A stretch of DNA of 55,674 nt, from NCBI GenBank assembly GCA_021299555.1, contig JAJTGH010000043.1, positions 1 to 55,674 of the forward strand, given 5' to 3'. Below are positions 1 to 8,162 of this stretch, in pieces (position 1 is the stretch's first letter; each line of letters opens with the position of its first letter). The notes under the pieces are model-generated. The model had not been told where the DNA came from, made no database searches, and saw only the letters and a list, made by a program, of their open reading frames with translations. This DNA comes from Comamonadaceae bacterium. Its GTDB lineage: Bacteria; Pseudomonadota; Gammaproteobacteria; Burkholderiales; Burkholderiaceae_C. Position numbers and translations under genes: made by a program.

Positions 1-690
1 AACGGCCACATCACCATACGCCACAAGGGCGGCGGTCACAAGCACCACTACCGTGTGGTGGACTTCCGTCGCAACAAGGACGCCATCCCGGCCAAGGTCG
101 AGCGCATCGAATACGACCCCAACCGCAGCGCCCACATTGCGCTGCTGTGCTATGCCGATGGCGAGCGCCGCTACATCATCGCCCCGCGCGGTGTGGAGGT
201 CGGCAGCACGCTGGTCAGTGGCTCGGAGGCACCAATCCGCGCCGGTAACACCTTGCCAATCCGCAACATCCCGGTGGGTTCGACCATTCACTGCATCGAG
301 ATGCAGCCGGGCAAGGGCGCACAAATTGCTCGCTCGGCCGGTGCTTCGGCCACCTTGCTTGCCCGTGAAGGCATTTACGCTCAGGTGCGTATGCGTTCGG
401 GTGAGGTGCGAAAAATCCACGTTGAATGCCGCGCCACCATCGGTGAAGTGGCCAACGAAGAGCACAGCCTGCGTCGCCTGGGCAAAGCCGGCGTCAAGCG
501 CTGGATGGGGATACGGCCCACCGTCCGCGGTGTGGTCATGAACCCGATCGACCACCCACACGGCGGTGGTGAGGGCAAGACCGGCGAAGGCCGTCACCCG
601 GTGGATCCATGGGGTAACCTGACCAAAGGCTACCGCACCCGCAACAACAAGCGCACGCAAGTGATGATTGTTTCGCGTCGCAAGAAGTAA
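1..690 (+). CDS. rplB: 50S ribosomal protein L2 (uL2), 5' end cut by window
   Basis: L2 binds 23S rRNA near the peptidyl-transferase centre and is needed for subunit association. The frame is open from base 1 ([18 protein letters not shown]) to the stop at 688-690, giving about 229 residues of a protein usually about 274 long, so roughly the first 45 residues lie outside the window. The C-terminal signature [13 protein letters not shown], with the conserved functional histidine, is intact, as is the basic end (VSRRKK). It is followed after 9 bases by rpsS, the normal S10-operon order. Family identity is certain; only the start is missing. Confidence 0.98.
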   Translation, partial: NGHITIRHKGGGHKHHYRVVDFRRNKDAIPAKVERIEYDPNRSAHIALLCYADGERRYIIAPRGVEVGSTLVSGSEAPIRAGNTLPIRNIPVGSTIHCIEMQPGKGAQIARSAGASATLLAREGIYAQVRMRSGEVRKIHVECRATIGEVANEEHSLRRLGKAGVKRWMGIRPTVRGVVMNPIDHPHGGGEGKTGEGRHPVDPWGNLTKGYRTRNNKRTQVMIVSRRKK

Positions 691-699
691 GGCCAGGAC

Positions 700-978
700 A
701 TGACCCGCTCACTCAAAAAAGGTCCCTTCGTTGACCATCACCTGCTGGCCAAAGCCGACAAGGCTGTGACCACCAAGGACAAAAAGCCGATCAAGACCTG
801 GTCGCGCCGCTCCATGATCCTGCCCGAGTTCATCGGCTTGACCATCGCCGTGCACAACGGCAAGCAGCACGTGCCGGTCTACATCACCGACCAGATGGTC
901 GGGCACAAGCTTGGCGAGTTCGCGCTGACCCGTACTTTCAAGGGTCACCCGGCGGACAAGAAAGTGCAGAAGAAGTAA
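700..978 (+). CDS. rpsS: 30S ribosomal protein S19 (uS19)
   Basis: S19 sits in the head of the small subunit with S13 and contacts tRNA. The 92-residue product has the length of the E. coli protein and begins [15 protein letters not shown], the typical family start. The motif [16 protein letters not shown], shared by bacterial S19 proteins, is present near residues 68-83. It lies between rplB and rplV with short gaps and is co-transcribed with them. Confidence 0.98.
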   Translation: MTRSLKKGPFVDHHLLAKADKAVTTKDKKPIKTWSRRSMILPEFIGLTIAVHNGKQHVPVYITDQMVGHKLGEFALTRTFKGHPADKKVQKK

Positions 979-987
979 GGAATGACC

Positions 988-1317
988 ATGGAAACACGTG
1001 CAACCCTGCGGGGCGTTCGTCTGTCGGTCGACAAAGGCCGCCTGGTCGCAGATCTGATCCGCGGCAAGAAAGTCGATCAGGCCCTCAACATCCTGAACTT
1101 CACCCAAAAGAAGGCGGCTGTGATCATCAAGAAGGTGGTCGAGTCTGCCATTGCCAACGCCGAGCACAACGACGGTGCTGACATTGACGAGCTCAAAGTC
1201 AAGACCATCTATGTTGAGCAAGGCGCGACGCTCAAACGTTTTTCGGCCCGTGCCAAAGGCCGCGGCAATCGCATTAGCAAGCCCACGTGCCATGTGTACG
1301 TGACCGTCGGCAACTGA
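988..1317 (+). CDS. rplV: 50S ribosomal protein L22 (uL22)
   Basis: L22 lines the polypeptide exit tunnel. I chose the ATG at 988 ([13 protein letters not shown]) over the ATG at 982 because bacterial L22 proteins begin MET-; an AAGGA-like ribosome binding site at about 976-981 fits this start. The 109-residue product carries the core [11 protein letters not shown] and the block [16 protein letters not shown], and the tunnel-hairpin region ends in the usual [10 protein letters not shown]. It is part of the S10 operon between rpsS and rpsC. Confidence 0.97.
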   Translation: METRATLRGVRLSVDKGRLVADLIRGKKVDQALNILNFTQKKAAVIIKKVVESAIANAEHNDGADIDELKVKTIYVEQGATLKRFSARAKGRGNRISKPTCHVYVTVGN

Positions 1318-1335
1318 AAGAGGAAGAAGCAGGAC

Positions 1336-2223
1336 ATGGGACAGAAAATCAACCCGACCGGTTTCCGCCTCGCGGTCAGCCGCAACTGGGCCAGCCGTTG
1401 GTATGCCAGCAACCGTGACTTCGCTGGCATGCTGGCCGAAGACATCAAGGTGCGCGAGTACCTCAAGACCAAACTCAAGAATGCCGCCGTCTCGCGCGTG
1501 CTGATCGAGCGACCCGCCAAGAACGCCCGCATCACCATTTTCTCGGCCCGTCCGGGCGTGGTGATCGGCAAAAAGGGCGAGGACATCGAGAACCTGAAGA
1601 AGGAATTGAGCAAGCAACTGGGCGTGCCCGTGGCGGTCAACATCGAGGAAGTGCGCAAGCCCGAAATCGATGCCAAACTCATTGCCGACTCGATCACGCA
1701 GCAGCTGGAAAAGCGCATCATGTTCCGTCGGGCCATGAAGCGCGCCATGCAAAACGCCATGCGTCTGGGCGCCCAGGGCATCAAGATCATGTCTTCGGGC
1801 CGTCTCAACGGCATCGAGATCGCGCGCTGCGAGTGGTACCGTGAAGGCCGTGTGCCGCTTCACACCCTGCGCGCCGACATCGATTACGGCACCTCTGAAG
1901 CCAAGACAACCTATGGTGTGATCGGTGTCAAGGTCTGGGTTTACAAGGGTGATACCTTGGGCCGTGGCGACTCGCCCGGCGCCCGTCTTGACGCGGCTCC
2001 GTCTGAGGAAGAGCGCAAGCCGCGCGGCCCGCGCCGAGATGGCCGTCCAGGCGGCGGTGAGCGTCCTGGCGCCCGCCGTGGCCCGCGCACCGCTGGTGCG
2101 CCCGCCGACGGCAGTGACAAGCCGGCAGAAGCCACCGCCGGTGGTGATGCCCCGAAAACCACCGTTAAGCGCGTTCGCAAAGCCGCGCCAGCTGCAGCAG
2201 CTGACGGTGCCAAGACCGAGTGA
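1336..2223 (+). CDS. rpsC: 30S ribosomal protein S3 (uS3) with long charged C-terminal tail
   Basis: S3 forms part of the mRNA entry site and has RNA-unwinding activity there. The type II KH motif VVIGKKGED lies at about residues 75-83. The conserved globular part ends near residue 210 ([11 protein letters not shown]). The protein continues to 295 residues, about 60 longer than E. coli S3, with a low-complexity Arg/Gly/Pro/Ala tail. Similar tails occur in Burkholderiales, so I read it as a lineage trait and not a fusion. An ATG at 1336 follows a purine-rich site (AGAGGAAGAAG) just after rplV. Confidence 0.97.
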   Translation: MGQKINPTGFRLAVSRNWASRWYASNRDFAGMLAEDIKVREYLKTKLKNAAVSRVLIERPAKNARITIFSARPGVVIGKKGEDIENLKKELSKQLGVPVAVNIEEVRKPEIDAKLIADSITQQLEKRIMFRRAMKRAMQNAMRLGAQGIKIMSSGRLNGIEIARCEWYREGRVPLHTLRADIDYGTSEAKTTYGVIGVKVWVYKGDTLGRGDSPGARLDAAPSEEERKPRGPRRDGRPGGGERPGARRGPRTAGAPADGSDKPAEATAGGDAPKTTVKRVRKAAPAAAADGAKTE

Positions 2224-2246
2224 TCGGTCTCATCAGGAGTTAAAAC

Positions 2247-2663
2247 ATGCTGCAACCTGCTCGCAGAAAATATCGCAAGGAGCAAAAGGGCCGTAACACC
2301 GGCGTTGCCACCCGTGGCAACTCGGTCGCTTTCGGCGATTTTGGTCTCAAGTGCACCGACCGCGGTCGTCTGACCGCGCGCCAGATCGAGGCCGCTCGCC
2401 GTGCGATCTCCCGCCATGTCAAGCGGGGTGGTCGCATCTGGATTCGCGTGTTCCCCGACAAGCCGATCTCCCAAAAACCTGCCGAGGTGCGTATGGGCAA
2501 CGGCAAGGGCAACCCGGAGTATTACGTGGCTGAAATCCAGCCTGGCAAGATCGTGTTTGAGATTGTCGGTGTGCCTGAAGAGCTGGCGCGTGAGGCGTTT
2601 CGCCTGGCTTCGGCCAAGCTGCCCCTGCGCACGACCTTCGTCAGCCGCATGATTGGCCAGTGA
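2247..2663 (+). CDS. rplP: 50S ribosomal protein L16 (uL16)
   Basis: L16 contacts tRNA in the A and P sites of the large subunit. The 138-residue product starts [17 protein letters not shown], as expected, and contains [20 protein letters not shown] and [14 protein letters not shown], both diagnostic. An AGGAG site lies at 2235-2239. Length matches the family (136-138). It is flanked by rpsC and rpmC in the usual order. Confidence 0.98.
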   Translation: MLQPARRKYRKEQKGRNTGVATRGNSVAFGDFGLKCTDRGRLTARQIEAARRAISRHVKRGGRIWIRVFPDKPISQKPAEVRMGNGKGNPEYYVAEIQPGKIVFEIVGVPEELAREAFRLASAKLPLRTTFVSRMIGQ

Positions 2664-2681
2664 TCCAGGAGACAAAAGACC

Positions 2682-2885
2682 ATGAAAACTTCTGAACTGC
2701 GTCAAAAAGATGTGGACGGCCTGAAGGCCGAAGTCAAGGCGCTGCAAAAAGCCCACTTTGGCCTGCGCATGCAAAAAGCGACCCAGCAATTGAGCGATGC
2801 CTCCCAGCTTCGGTCTACCCGCCGTGCCATCGCAAGGGCCAAGACCATTCTGGCCGAGACCGTTGCCAAAGGAGCTGCCAAATGA
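2682..2885 (+). CDS. rpmC: 50S ribosomal protein L29 (uL29)
   Basis: L29 is a small helical hairpin protein at the exit-tunnel rim, near the docking site for trigger factor and SRP. The 67-residue product begins [10 protein letters not shown] and has the expected coiled segments ([20 protein letters not shown]), ending with the [11 protein letters not shown] helix. Its stop overlaps the start of rpsQ by four bases (ATGA), indicating translational coupling. Confidence 0.96.
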   Translation: MKTSELRQKDVDGLKAEVKALQKAHFGLRMQKATQQLSDASQLRSTRRAIARAKTILAETVAKGAAK

Positions 2886-3148
2886 GCGACACGAAAAAAC
2901 TCACCCGCACCCTGATTGGCAAGGTTGTCAGCGACAAGCGCGCCAAGACCGTGACCGTGCTGGTGGAGCGCCGCGTCAAGCACGCGCTCTATGGCAAGAT
3001 CGTCTCCATGTCGAGCAAATACCACGCCCACGACGAAAAGGGTGAGTACCACCTGGGTGACATCATCGAGATCACCGAGAGCCGTCCGCTGTCCAAGACC
3101 AAAAACTGGGTGGTGACCAAGCTCGTTCAAAAAGCGGCCATCGTCTGA
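2882..3148 (+). CDS. rpsQ: 30S ribosomal protein S17 (uS17)
   Basis: S17 is an early-assembly OB-fold protein of the 30S subunit. The 88-residue product has [20 protein letters not shown] and [19 protein letters not shown], both family hallmarks. It starts inside the end of rpmC and is the last gene of the cluster: a strong terminator lies 29 bases after its stop. rplN, the first gene of the spc cluster, does not follow. Confidence 0.97.
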   Translation: MSDTKKLTRTLIGKVVSDKRAKTVTVLVERRVKHALYGKIVSMSSKYHAHDEKGEYHLGDIIEITESRPLSKTKNWVVTKLVQKAAIV

Positions 3149-3177
3149 TCAGCCCAGATCCTTCTGGCGTTCTAAAA

Positions 3178-3201
3178 GGCCCACCTCGGTGGGCCTTTTT
3201 T
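3178..3201 (+). terminator. Intrinsic terminator of the S10 operon
   Basis: An 8-bp perfect stem (GGCCCACC with GGTGGGCC, 3178-3185 and 3188-3195) with a 2-base nominal loop, so at least one closing pair must open, is followed directly by six T residues (3196-3201). It lies 29 bases after the rpsQ stop and is the expected end of the ribosomal transcript. Confidence 0.93.
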
Positions 3202-3371
3202 ATAGGGCGGCGCGCAGCCGTTCATCCAGACCTGTACCTGGCTTTGTAGCGTGCATCGCCCCCGTGCGTGGATGTTTTGGGCTCTGAGCCCTGCGCTGTG
3301 CAATGTTTGGCAAAACCGCACACAATCGTGGTTCGCATTTTTTTCAGACCCCTACCTATTGAGGAGAACCC

Positions 3372-3878
3372 ATGATCAAAGTTGGAGACAGCCTGCCTGC
3401 CGCCACCCTGATGGAATACTCGGAAGTTGAAGGCAATGGCTGCAGCATAGGCCCCAACCCGGTCGATGTGGCCAAGGCCGCTGCCGGCAAGACCATTGCT
3501 CTGTTTGCCTTGCCCGGCGCATTCACACCCACTTGCTCGGCCAAGCATGTGCCCGGCTATGTGGAGAAGTTCAATGAACTCAAGGGCGCCGGTGTCGACG
3601 AGATCTGGTGCGTGAGCGTCAATGACGCGTTCGTGATGGGCGCCTGGGCGCGTGACCAAAAGACCGCAGGCAAGGTGCGCATGCTCGGTGATGGCAGTGC
3701 CGAATTTTCCAAAGCGGTCGGACTGACGCTGGACCTGACGGCCCGCGGCATGGGTGTGCGCAGCAACCGTTATTCCATGCTCATCAAGGACGGCAAGGTC
3801 GCCGCCCTCAATGTGGAAGGCCCCGGCAAGTTTGAGGTCAGCGACGCTGGCACCATGCTCGCTCAGGCCAAGGGCTAA
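3372..3878 (+). CDS. Peroxiredoxin of the Prx5/redoxin type
   Basis: The product should reduce hydrogen peroxide and alkyl peroxides in the cytoplasm using a thiol partner such as glutathione/glutaredoxin. It is 168 residues long, normal for bacterial Prx5. The active-site motif PGAFTPTCS (residues 48-56) places the peroxidatic cysteine at Cys55. A conserved Trp-Ala block (MGAWARDQ) and a C-terminal arginine region (RSNRYSMLI) also fit the family. The ATG at 3372 follows GAGGAG at 3360-3365. It has its own terminator, so it is probably monocistronic. Confidence 0.93.
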   Translation: MIKVGDSLPAATLMEYSEVEGNGCSIGPNPVDVAKAAAGKTIALFALPGAFTPTCSAKHVPGYVEKFNELKGAGVDEIWCVSVNDAFVMGAWARDQKTAGKVRMLGDGSAEFSKAVGLTLDLTARGMGVRSNRYSMLIKDGKVAALNVEGPGKFEVSDAGTMLAQAKG

Positions 3879-3896
3879 GTCACCGCCTGGCCCCTT

Positions 3897-3923
3897 GAAA
3901 AAACCGCCTCATGGGCGGTTTTT
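3897..3923 (+). terminator. Intrinsic terminator after peroxiredoxin gene
   Basis: Arms AAACCGCC (3901-3908) and GGCGGTTT (3914-3921) pair around a five-base loop, with T residues on the right and A residues on the left. It lies between the convergent peroxiredoxin and acetyltransferase genes and could act in both directions. Confidence 0.85.
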
Positions 3924-3950
3924 CACTTCAGTGCCCCGTTGCTGCCTGCT

Positions 3951-4439
3951 TCAGAGATCGACCTTGAGGTAGTGCGCCCCTGGCAGCGGGTTGTGGTAGT
4001 AGGGCTCGATCTCCTCGAAGCCAAGCTCTGCGTAAAGCTGCCGGGCTGCTTCCATGTCGTCGAGCGTGTCAAGCAGCACGCTGTGGTAGCCGGCAGCGCG
4101 GGCCGCATCCAAGATGGCTTCAGCCAGCTGTCGACCCAGGCCAAAGCGCCGAAACGGTTTGCGCACATACAGACGTTTCATTTCGGCAGCGTTTGGGTAA
4201 TCGGCCGTATCGAGCGGGCGCAGGGCGCAGCAGCCGACGACCTGCCCGTCTATCAGGGCCAGCAGCATTGCCCCGCGCGGTGGCGCGTATTCTCCCGGCA
4301 GAGTGCTCAGTTCCGCGGCAAAACCTTGGAAATCCAGATCAATGCCCAGCGCGTCGGCATACTCCTGAAAGATGATGCGGACTGCGGCCAACTCATGGTG
4401 CTGGCTGGGGCTGATCAGTTCGACTTCAGGATGGTTCAC
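3951..4439 (-). CDS. GNAT-family N-acetyltransferase
   Basis: A single GNAT domain that should transfer an acetyl group from acetyl-CoA to an amine; the substrate cannot be read from sequence. The acetyl-CoA-binding motif A is visible as KRLYVRKPFRRFGLGRQL, including R-x-x-G-x-G-like spacing. The C-terminal segment AARQLYAELGFEEIEPYY is typical motif B. I chose the GTG at 4439 because it overlaps the TGA of the upstream cytochrome b561 gene as GTGA, suggesting coupling. A GTG at 4463 is an alternative that adds 8 residues. Confidence 0.82.
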   Translation of the reverse strand: MNHPEVELISPSQHHELAAVRIIFQEYADALGIDLDFQGFAAELSTLPGEYAPPRGAMLLALIDGQVVGCCALRPLDTADYPNAAEMKRLYVRKPFRRFGLGRQLAEAILDAARAAGYHSVLLDTLDDMEAARQLYAELGFEEIEPYYHNPLPGAHYLKVDL

Positions 4440-5047
4440 GCGGCAAGGGGCTTGCAGGGGCACAGCTTGTACGAATGCAGGGCCTTGTCTCCGTGGAACA
4501 TGGCCCCGACGATGGCATGGCCCTTGAAGGAGTGCCAGGCGATGGCTATGAGATGCAGCAGCACCAGGGCGATCAGGATCAGCTTGCCGATCGTCTTGTG
4601 GTAAGCGCTGGCTGTGCTGACCGTAGCCCCCGATACCAGGTGAGTCAGGGGTCCGGCAAAGGCGATTTCGTCGTCGCTCATCAGGCCGCTGCCGACCTGG
4701 GCTAACAAGACCAGGCCGAAAGCGAGCACCGCCAAAGAACCCAGTGCGCCGTGGCCAGTTCGCAGTTGCACCGTGTTGCGGCCACGCACCTCATCGGCCA
4801 GCGCACGAGGTCGCAGTGGGAATGACGAAAACCGAGACCAATGGCCGCCCATGACACCCCACAGCAGGCGAAACATCAGCAGCGTCATGACCGCCTGGCC
4901 AAAGCGAAAATGCCAGAGCATGGCGGAACCGCCGATGTTGCCGCTGATCACCAAACCCACCACACAAAGCGCCAAAGCCCAGTGAAAGACCCGCGTAGGC
5001 AGGTCCCAGATGCGGGTGCGGTACGGATGGCTGGCTTCTTGATTCAT
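4436..5047 (-). CDS. Cytochrome b561-type membrane protein
   Basis: A 203-residue di-haem-type b cytochrome of the bacterial cytochrome b561/Ni-hydrogenase cytochrome b family, moving electrons between quinol and a periplasmic c-type cytochrome. Four hydrophobic helices are visible at about residues 20-40, 50-68, 100-121 and 153-171, with candidate haem-ligand histidines at 22, 46, 99 and 165. It is divergent from the cytochrome c' gene, a frequent pairing, so cytochrome c' is its likely redox partner. The gene is followed by an overlapping acetyltransferase. Confidence 0.88.
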   Translation of the reverse strand: MNQEASHPYRTRIWDLPTRVFHWALALCVVGLVISGNIGGSAMLWHFRFGQAVMTLLMFRLLWGVMGGHWSRFSSFPLRPRALADEVRGRNTVQLRTGHGALGSLAVLAFGLVLLAQVGSGLMSDDEIAFAGPLTHLVSGATVSTASAYHKTIGKLILIALVLLHLIAIAWHSFKGHAIVGAMFHGDKALHSYKLCPCKPLAA

Positions 5048-5220
5048 GTTGTGCTCCGGTCGGTGGGGTCAAGGCCTTGAAATAATTGTCAGCCAGGACG
5101 CTGTTTTGATGGATTTTGGGTGAGCGCTGCGCTGGAGTATTCGCAAGCCGCTAGACTACGCCGGCCCAGGCCTGTCGTCTGAGCGGGCTCCCGGTCTCTT
5201 CATTCTGCAAGGAAGCACCC

Positions 5221-5676
5221 ATGAAATTTTTCGTTCCTCTCGCATCGGCCTTCGCCCTGCTCGCCGTGAGCGCTCCGGCATCGGCCCAGTTTGCCAAGCC
5301 GGAAGACTCCATCCGCTATCGGCAGAGCTCCTTGTTCATCATGGGTCAGCATTTTGCGCGCATCGGCGCCATGGCCAACGGCCGGACGCCGTTTGACGCC
5401 AAAGTGGCGGCCGAAAACGCCGAAATCGTCGCGGCCATGGCCAAGCTGCCCTGGGCAGGTTTTGGTCCGGGCACCGACAAGGGCGCTGCGACCAAGGCCA
5501 AGCCTGAAATCTGGAGCGAGCAGGCCAAATTCCGTGAAGCCAGCGAAAAAGCCATGACCGAAACCGCCAAGCTTGCAGCGGCGGCCAAGACCGGCAACCT
5601 CGATGCAATGAAAGCCGCTTTTGGGGCCACGGCCGGCTCCTGCAAGGCCTGCCACGACGCTTACCGCGGTCAGTGA
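5221..5676 (+). CDS. Cytochrome c' (periplasmic, class II)
   Basis: Cytochromes c' are four-helix-bundle haem proteins that bind NO and CO and protect against nitrosative stress. A signal peptide of about 22 residues ends ASA-Q. The mature part has the helix containing RQSSLFIMGQHF, expected near the distal haem face, and a single C-terminal haem site CKACH at Cys141, Cys144 and His145, the class II position. Total length is 151, normal. An AAGGAAG site at 5209-5215 precedes the ATG. Confidence 0.93.
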   Translation: MKFFVPLASAFALLAVSAPASAQFAKPEDSIRYRQSSLFIMGQHFARIGAMANGRTPFDAKVAAENAEIVAAMAKLPWAGFGPGTDKGAATKAKPEIWSEQAKFREASEKAMTETAKLAAAAKTGNLDAMKAAFGATAGSCKACHDAYRGQ

Positions 5677-5689
5677 TGGGTCTGGGGGT

Positions 5690-5711
5690 GCGCCGGGCTC
5701 TGACCCGGCGC
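5690..5711. other. GC-rich perfect hairpin between convergent genes
   Basis: Eight-base perfect arms GCGCCGGG (5690-5697) and CCCGGCGC (5704-5711) with a six-base loop lie between the stop of the cytochrome c' gene and the stop of the convergent TlpA-like gene. No T run follows on either strand, so an intrinsic terminator is uncertain; it may be a transcript-end stabiliser. Confidence 0.5.
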
Positions 5712-5727
5712 CGCACAGGGCCTGCCC

Positions 5728-6240
5728 TTAACTTTCTGCCAGCAGTTTTTCGATCAGCTGGTGCATGGCTGCGAAGTCAGGTTCGCCCACGTACTGCTTG
5801 ACGATCTCGCCACGCTTGTTCACCAAAAAAGTGGTGGGGGTGATTTTGATGTCTCCCCAAGCCTTGGCCACTGCGCCGGTGTTGTCGATCGCCACCTTGA
5901 AGGGCAGTTGCCGGCTTTGGCTGAAGTTGACCACATAGGCGGGCGGGTCATAGCTCATGGCCACGGCCACCGTTTCATAGCCGCGCGGGTGGAATTGCTG
6001 GTGGGTCTGTATCAGTTTGGGCATCTCGGCCACGCAGGAGATACAGCTGGTGGCCCAGAAATTGACCAGCACCACCTTGCCTTTGAGGCCTTGCGTGCTG
6101 GTTTGGCTGCCGTCGAGTAGAACAAAACGGGTATCTGGTGCCGCCTGCTTCGTCGAGCAGCTGGTCAGCAGCAGGCCCACGGCCAGTGCCAGACCAGCCA
6201 TCCAAATGCGGTGGGAAACCTGACGAATCGAAGCACTCAT
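5728..6240 (-). CDS. TlpA/ResA-like thioredoxin-fold lipoprotein
   Basis: A membrane-anchored thiol-disulfide oxidoreductase acting outside the cytoplasm, possibly in cytochrome c maturation or protection of exported thiols. From the ATG at 6240 it is 170 residues. A lipobox LLTSC puts the lipidated cysteine at about residue 28. The thioredoxin fold follows with redox motif WATSCISC (C66 and C69 in this numbering) and a cis-proline segment ITPTTFLV. It is convergent with cytochrome c'. An upstream in-frame TTG would add two residues. The physiological partner is not known. Confidence 0.9.
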   Translation of the reverse strand: MSASIRQVSHRIWMAGLALAVGLLLTSCSTKQAAPDTRFVLLDGSQTSTQGLKGKVVLVNFWATSCISCVAEMPKLIQTHQQFHPRGYETVAVAMSYDPPAYVVNFSQSRQLPFKVAIDNTGAVAKAWGDIKITPTTFLVNKRGEIVKQYVGEPDFAAMHQLIEKLLAES

Positions 6241-6288
6241 GCGCAAAGTGTATCGGGCTCAGGCCGGTTCGGTGCAGACCCCATGCGC

Positions 6289-7533
6289 TCAGATGACTTT
6301 TTTCGCTTTGAGCCCGTTGAGTTTCTCAGCGTCCCAGCCTAGCACCGAGCCCAACACCTCGTCGGTGTGCTGACCCAGCAGGGGCGGCGGCAGGCCTTGT
6401 CCCGGCCCGCGCACCGGCGTGGCGCTCAGTTTCATGGGGCTGGCCACCAGGCTCAGGTCCTGGCGTGCCGGATGCTGCCAGTGGTTGATCATGCCCCGCT
6501 CGTTGACCTGCGGATCGGCGAACACCTCAGCCAAATTGTTGATCGCACCGCAAGGCACCTTGGCCGCTTCCAGGGCTGTCAGCCAGTCCGACTTGCGGCG
6601 GGTTTTCATGATCGCTTCGAGCATGGGTACCAGCTCGCTGCGGTTGACCACACGCTGCCTGTTGGTGGCAAAGCGTGGATCGCTGGCCAGATCGGGCCGG
6701 CCGGCAACCTCACAAAACTTTGCGTACTGTCCGTCATTGCCAACGGCCAGGATGAGATGGTCGCGGCTGTCATCATCGGCGGGCGCCACTTCAAACACCT
6801 GGTAGGGCACGATGTTCTGGTGCGCATTGCCAGCTCGGCCGGGTACCTTGCCGCTGACCAGGTAGTTGGCGCCCAGGTTGGCCAGCATGGCCACTTGGGT
6901 GTCGAGCAAGGCCATGTCGATGTGTTGGCCCTGGCCGCTGCGCTCGGCGTGACGCAGTGCCGCCAAAATGGAGACGGTGGCGTACATGCCGGTCATCAGG
7001 TCCGCCACGGCCACGCCTACTTTTTGGGGCCCACCACCGAGGTCGTCACGCTCGCCGGTGATGCTCATCAGGCCGCCCATCCCTTGAATCGCATAGTCGT
7101 AGCCGGCGCGCTCCGCGTACGGCCCGCTTTGGCCAAAACCGGTGATGGAACAGTACACCAGACGCGGGTTGATGGCTTGGAGCGACGCAAAGTCCAGGCC
7201 GTAGCGTGCCATGTCGCCAACCTTGAAGTTTTCCACGAACACGTCGCAATGGCGCACCAATTCGCGAATGAGCGCCTGCCCCTGTGGCTGGGCGATGTCG
7301 CAGGTCACCGAGCGCTTGTTGCGGTTGGCGCCCAGGTAGTAGGCCGCCTCGCGGGTTTCCTGGCCTTGGTCGTCGTGCAGAAACGGCGGGCCCCAGCCGC
7401 GCGTGTCATCGCCCTGGCCGGGCCGCTCGATCTTGATCACGTCAGCGCCCAGGTCGGCCAGGTTCTGGGTGCACCATGGACCGGCGAGCACGCGGGACAA
7501 GTCCAGGACACGGATGCCTTGCAAAGAGTTCAT
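6289..7533 (-). CDS. CaiB/BaiF-family (class III) CoA-transferase
   Basis: The enzyme moves CoA between acyl groups through an aspartyl-CoA thioester. From the ATG at 7533 (MNSLQGIRVLDLSRVLAGPW) it is 414 residues, normal for the family. The catalytic aspartate is in VGVAVADLMTG at Asp178. Other conserved blocks are ADLGADVIKIERP near residue 26 and GFGQSGPYAERAGYD near 132. The substrate cannot be named: formyl-, succinyl- or hydroxymethylglutaryl-CoA types all look alike here. Six extra N-terminal residues are possible from an upstream start at 7551. Confidence 0.92.
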   Translation of the reverse strand: MNSLQGIRVLDLSRVLAGPWCTQNLADLGADVIKIERPGQGDDTRGWGPPFLHDDQGQETREAAYYLGANRNKRSVTCDIAQPQGQALIRELVRHCDVFVENFKVGDMARYGLDFASLQAINPRLVYCSITGFGQSGPYAERAGYDYAIQGMGGLMSITGERDDLGGGPQKVGVAVADLMTGMYATVSILAALRHAERSGQGQHIDMALLDTQVAMLANLGANYLVSGKVPGRAGNAHQNIVPYQVFEVAPADDDSRDHLILAVGNDGQYAKFCEVAGRPDLASDPRFATNRQRVVNRSELVPMLEAIMKTRRKSDWLTALEAAKVPCGAINNLAEVFADPQVNERGMINHWQHPARQDLSLVASPMKLSATPVRGPGQGLPPPLLGQHTDEVLGSVLGWDAEKLNGLKAKKVI

Positions 7534-7634
7534 CGCAGCATTGTGGCGCACAGGCCATGCGTTTGCTGCGCATCAGGCTTAGCGGCCCGCTGCCTTGCGC
7601 AGGGGCGGACAGCGAATGCCTGTACAGTCCCGGG

Positions 7635-8162
7635 GTGCGACCGCTCCGTTTCTCCTTTCTGCTGACCGTTTTGGGCGGCTTGATGCTCGCCTGCAGTCCC
7701 ACCCTCAATTGGCGTGAGGTGCGCCCCGATGGTGTGAGCAGCATGACTCTCCTGCTGCCCTGCAAACCCGATCGGGCCAGCAAAACCGTACCCTTGGGCG
7801 GACGCCCGACCCGTCTGTCCATGACGGGCTGCGAGGCCGGGGGCGCCTTGTTTGCCCTGGCGGTGGCCGAGCTCGCCGATCCTGACCAGACGGCTCAGCT
7901 GCTCGATCAATGGCAGAGCTTGACCCTTGCTCACATGCGTGCTGCGCAATCGAGGTCTGAGCCAGTCCAGGTCAGCGGCGCGGACGCTCGAGTGCCGGCA
8001 TTGCATGTCTGGGCCCGAGGCACTCACCCCGATGGGCAGGCCATTGAAGGTCAGGCGCGTTACTTTGCCCGTGGCAGCCAGATGTTTCAGGCCGTGATCT
8101 ACGCCCCGCGCATAGCGCCCGAGGCTGCAGAAACCTTTTTTTCGAGTTTCAAGCTCCCATGA
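7635..8162 (+). CDS. Predicted lipoprotein of unknown function
   Basis: I do not recognise a family. From the GTG at 7635 the product is 175 residues and begins with a hydrophobic signal ending in a lipobox-like LMLAC, so it is probably lipidated and anchored in an envelope membrane. The rest is a small soluble domain with two further cysteines (LLPCKPD and MTGCEAGG). No strong ribosome binding site is visible, so the start is inferred from the signal peptide. Its stop overlaps the MFS start by four bases (ATGA), implying coupled expression. Confidence 0.7.
   Translation: MRPLRFSFLLTVLGGLMLACSPTLNWREVRPDGVSSMTLLLPCKPDRASKTVPLGGRPTRLSMTGCEAGGALFALAVAELADPDQTAQLLDQWQSLTLAHMRAAQSRSEPVQVSGADARVPALHVWARGTHPDGQAIEGQARYFARGSQMFQAVIYAPRIAPEAAETFFSSFKLP

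Noticed and set aside
709-1863. Long minus-strand open frame of 384 codons across rpsS-rplV-rpsC
   Set aside because: It is antisense to three certain ribosomal genes and has no recognisable domain; long antisense frames are usual in GC-rich coding DNA.
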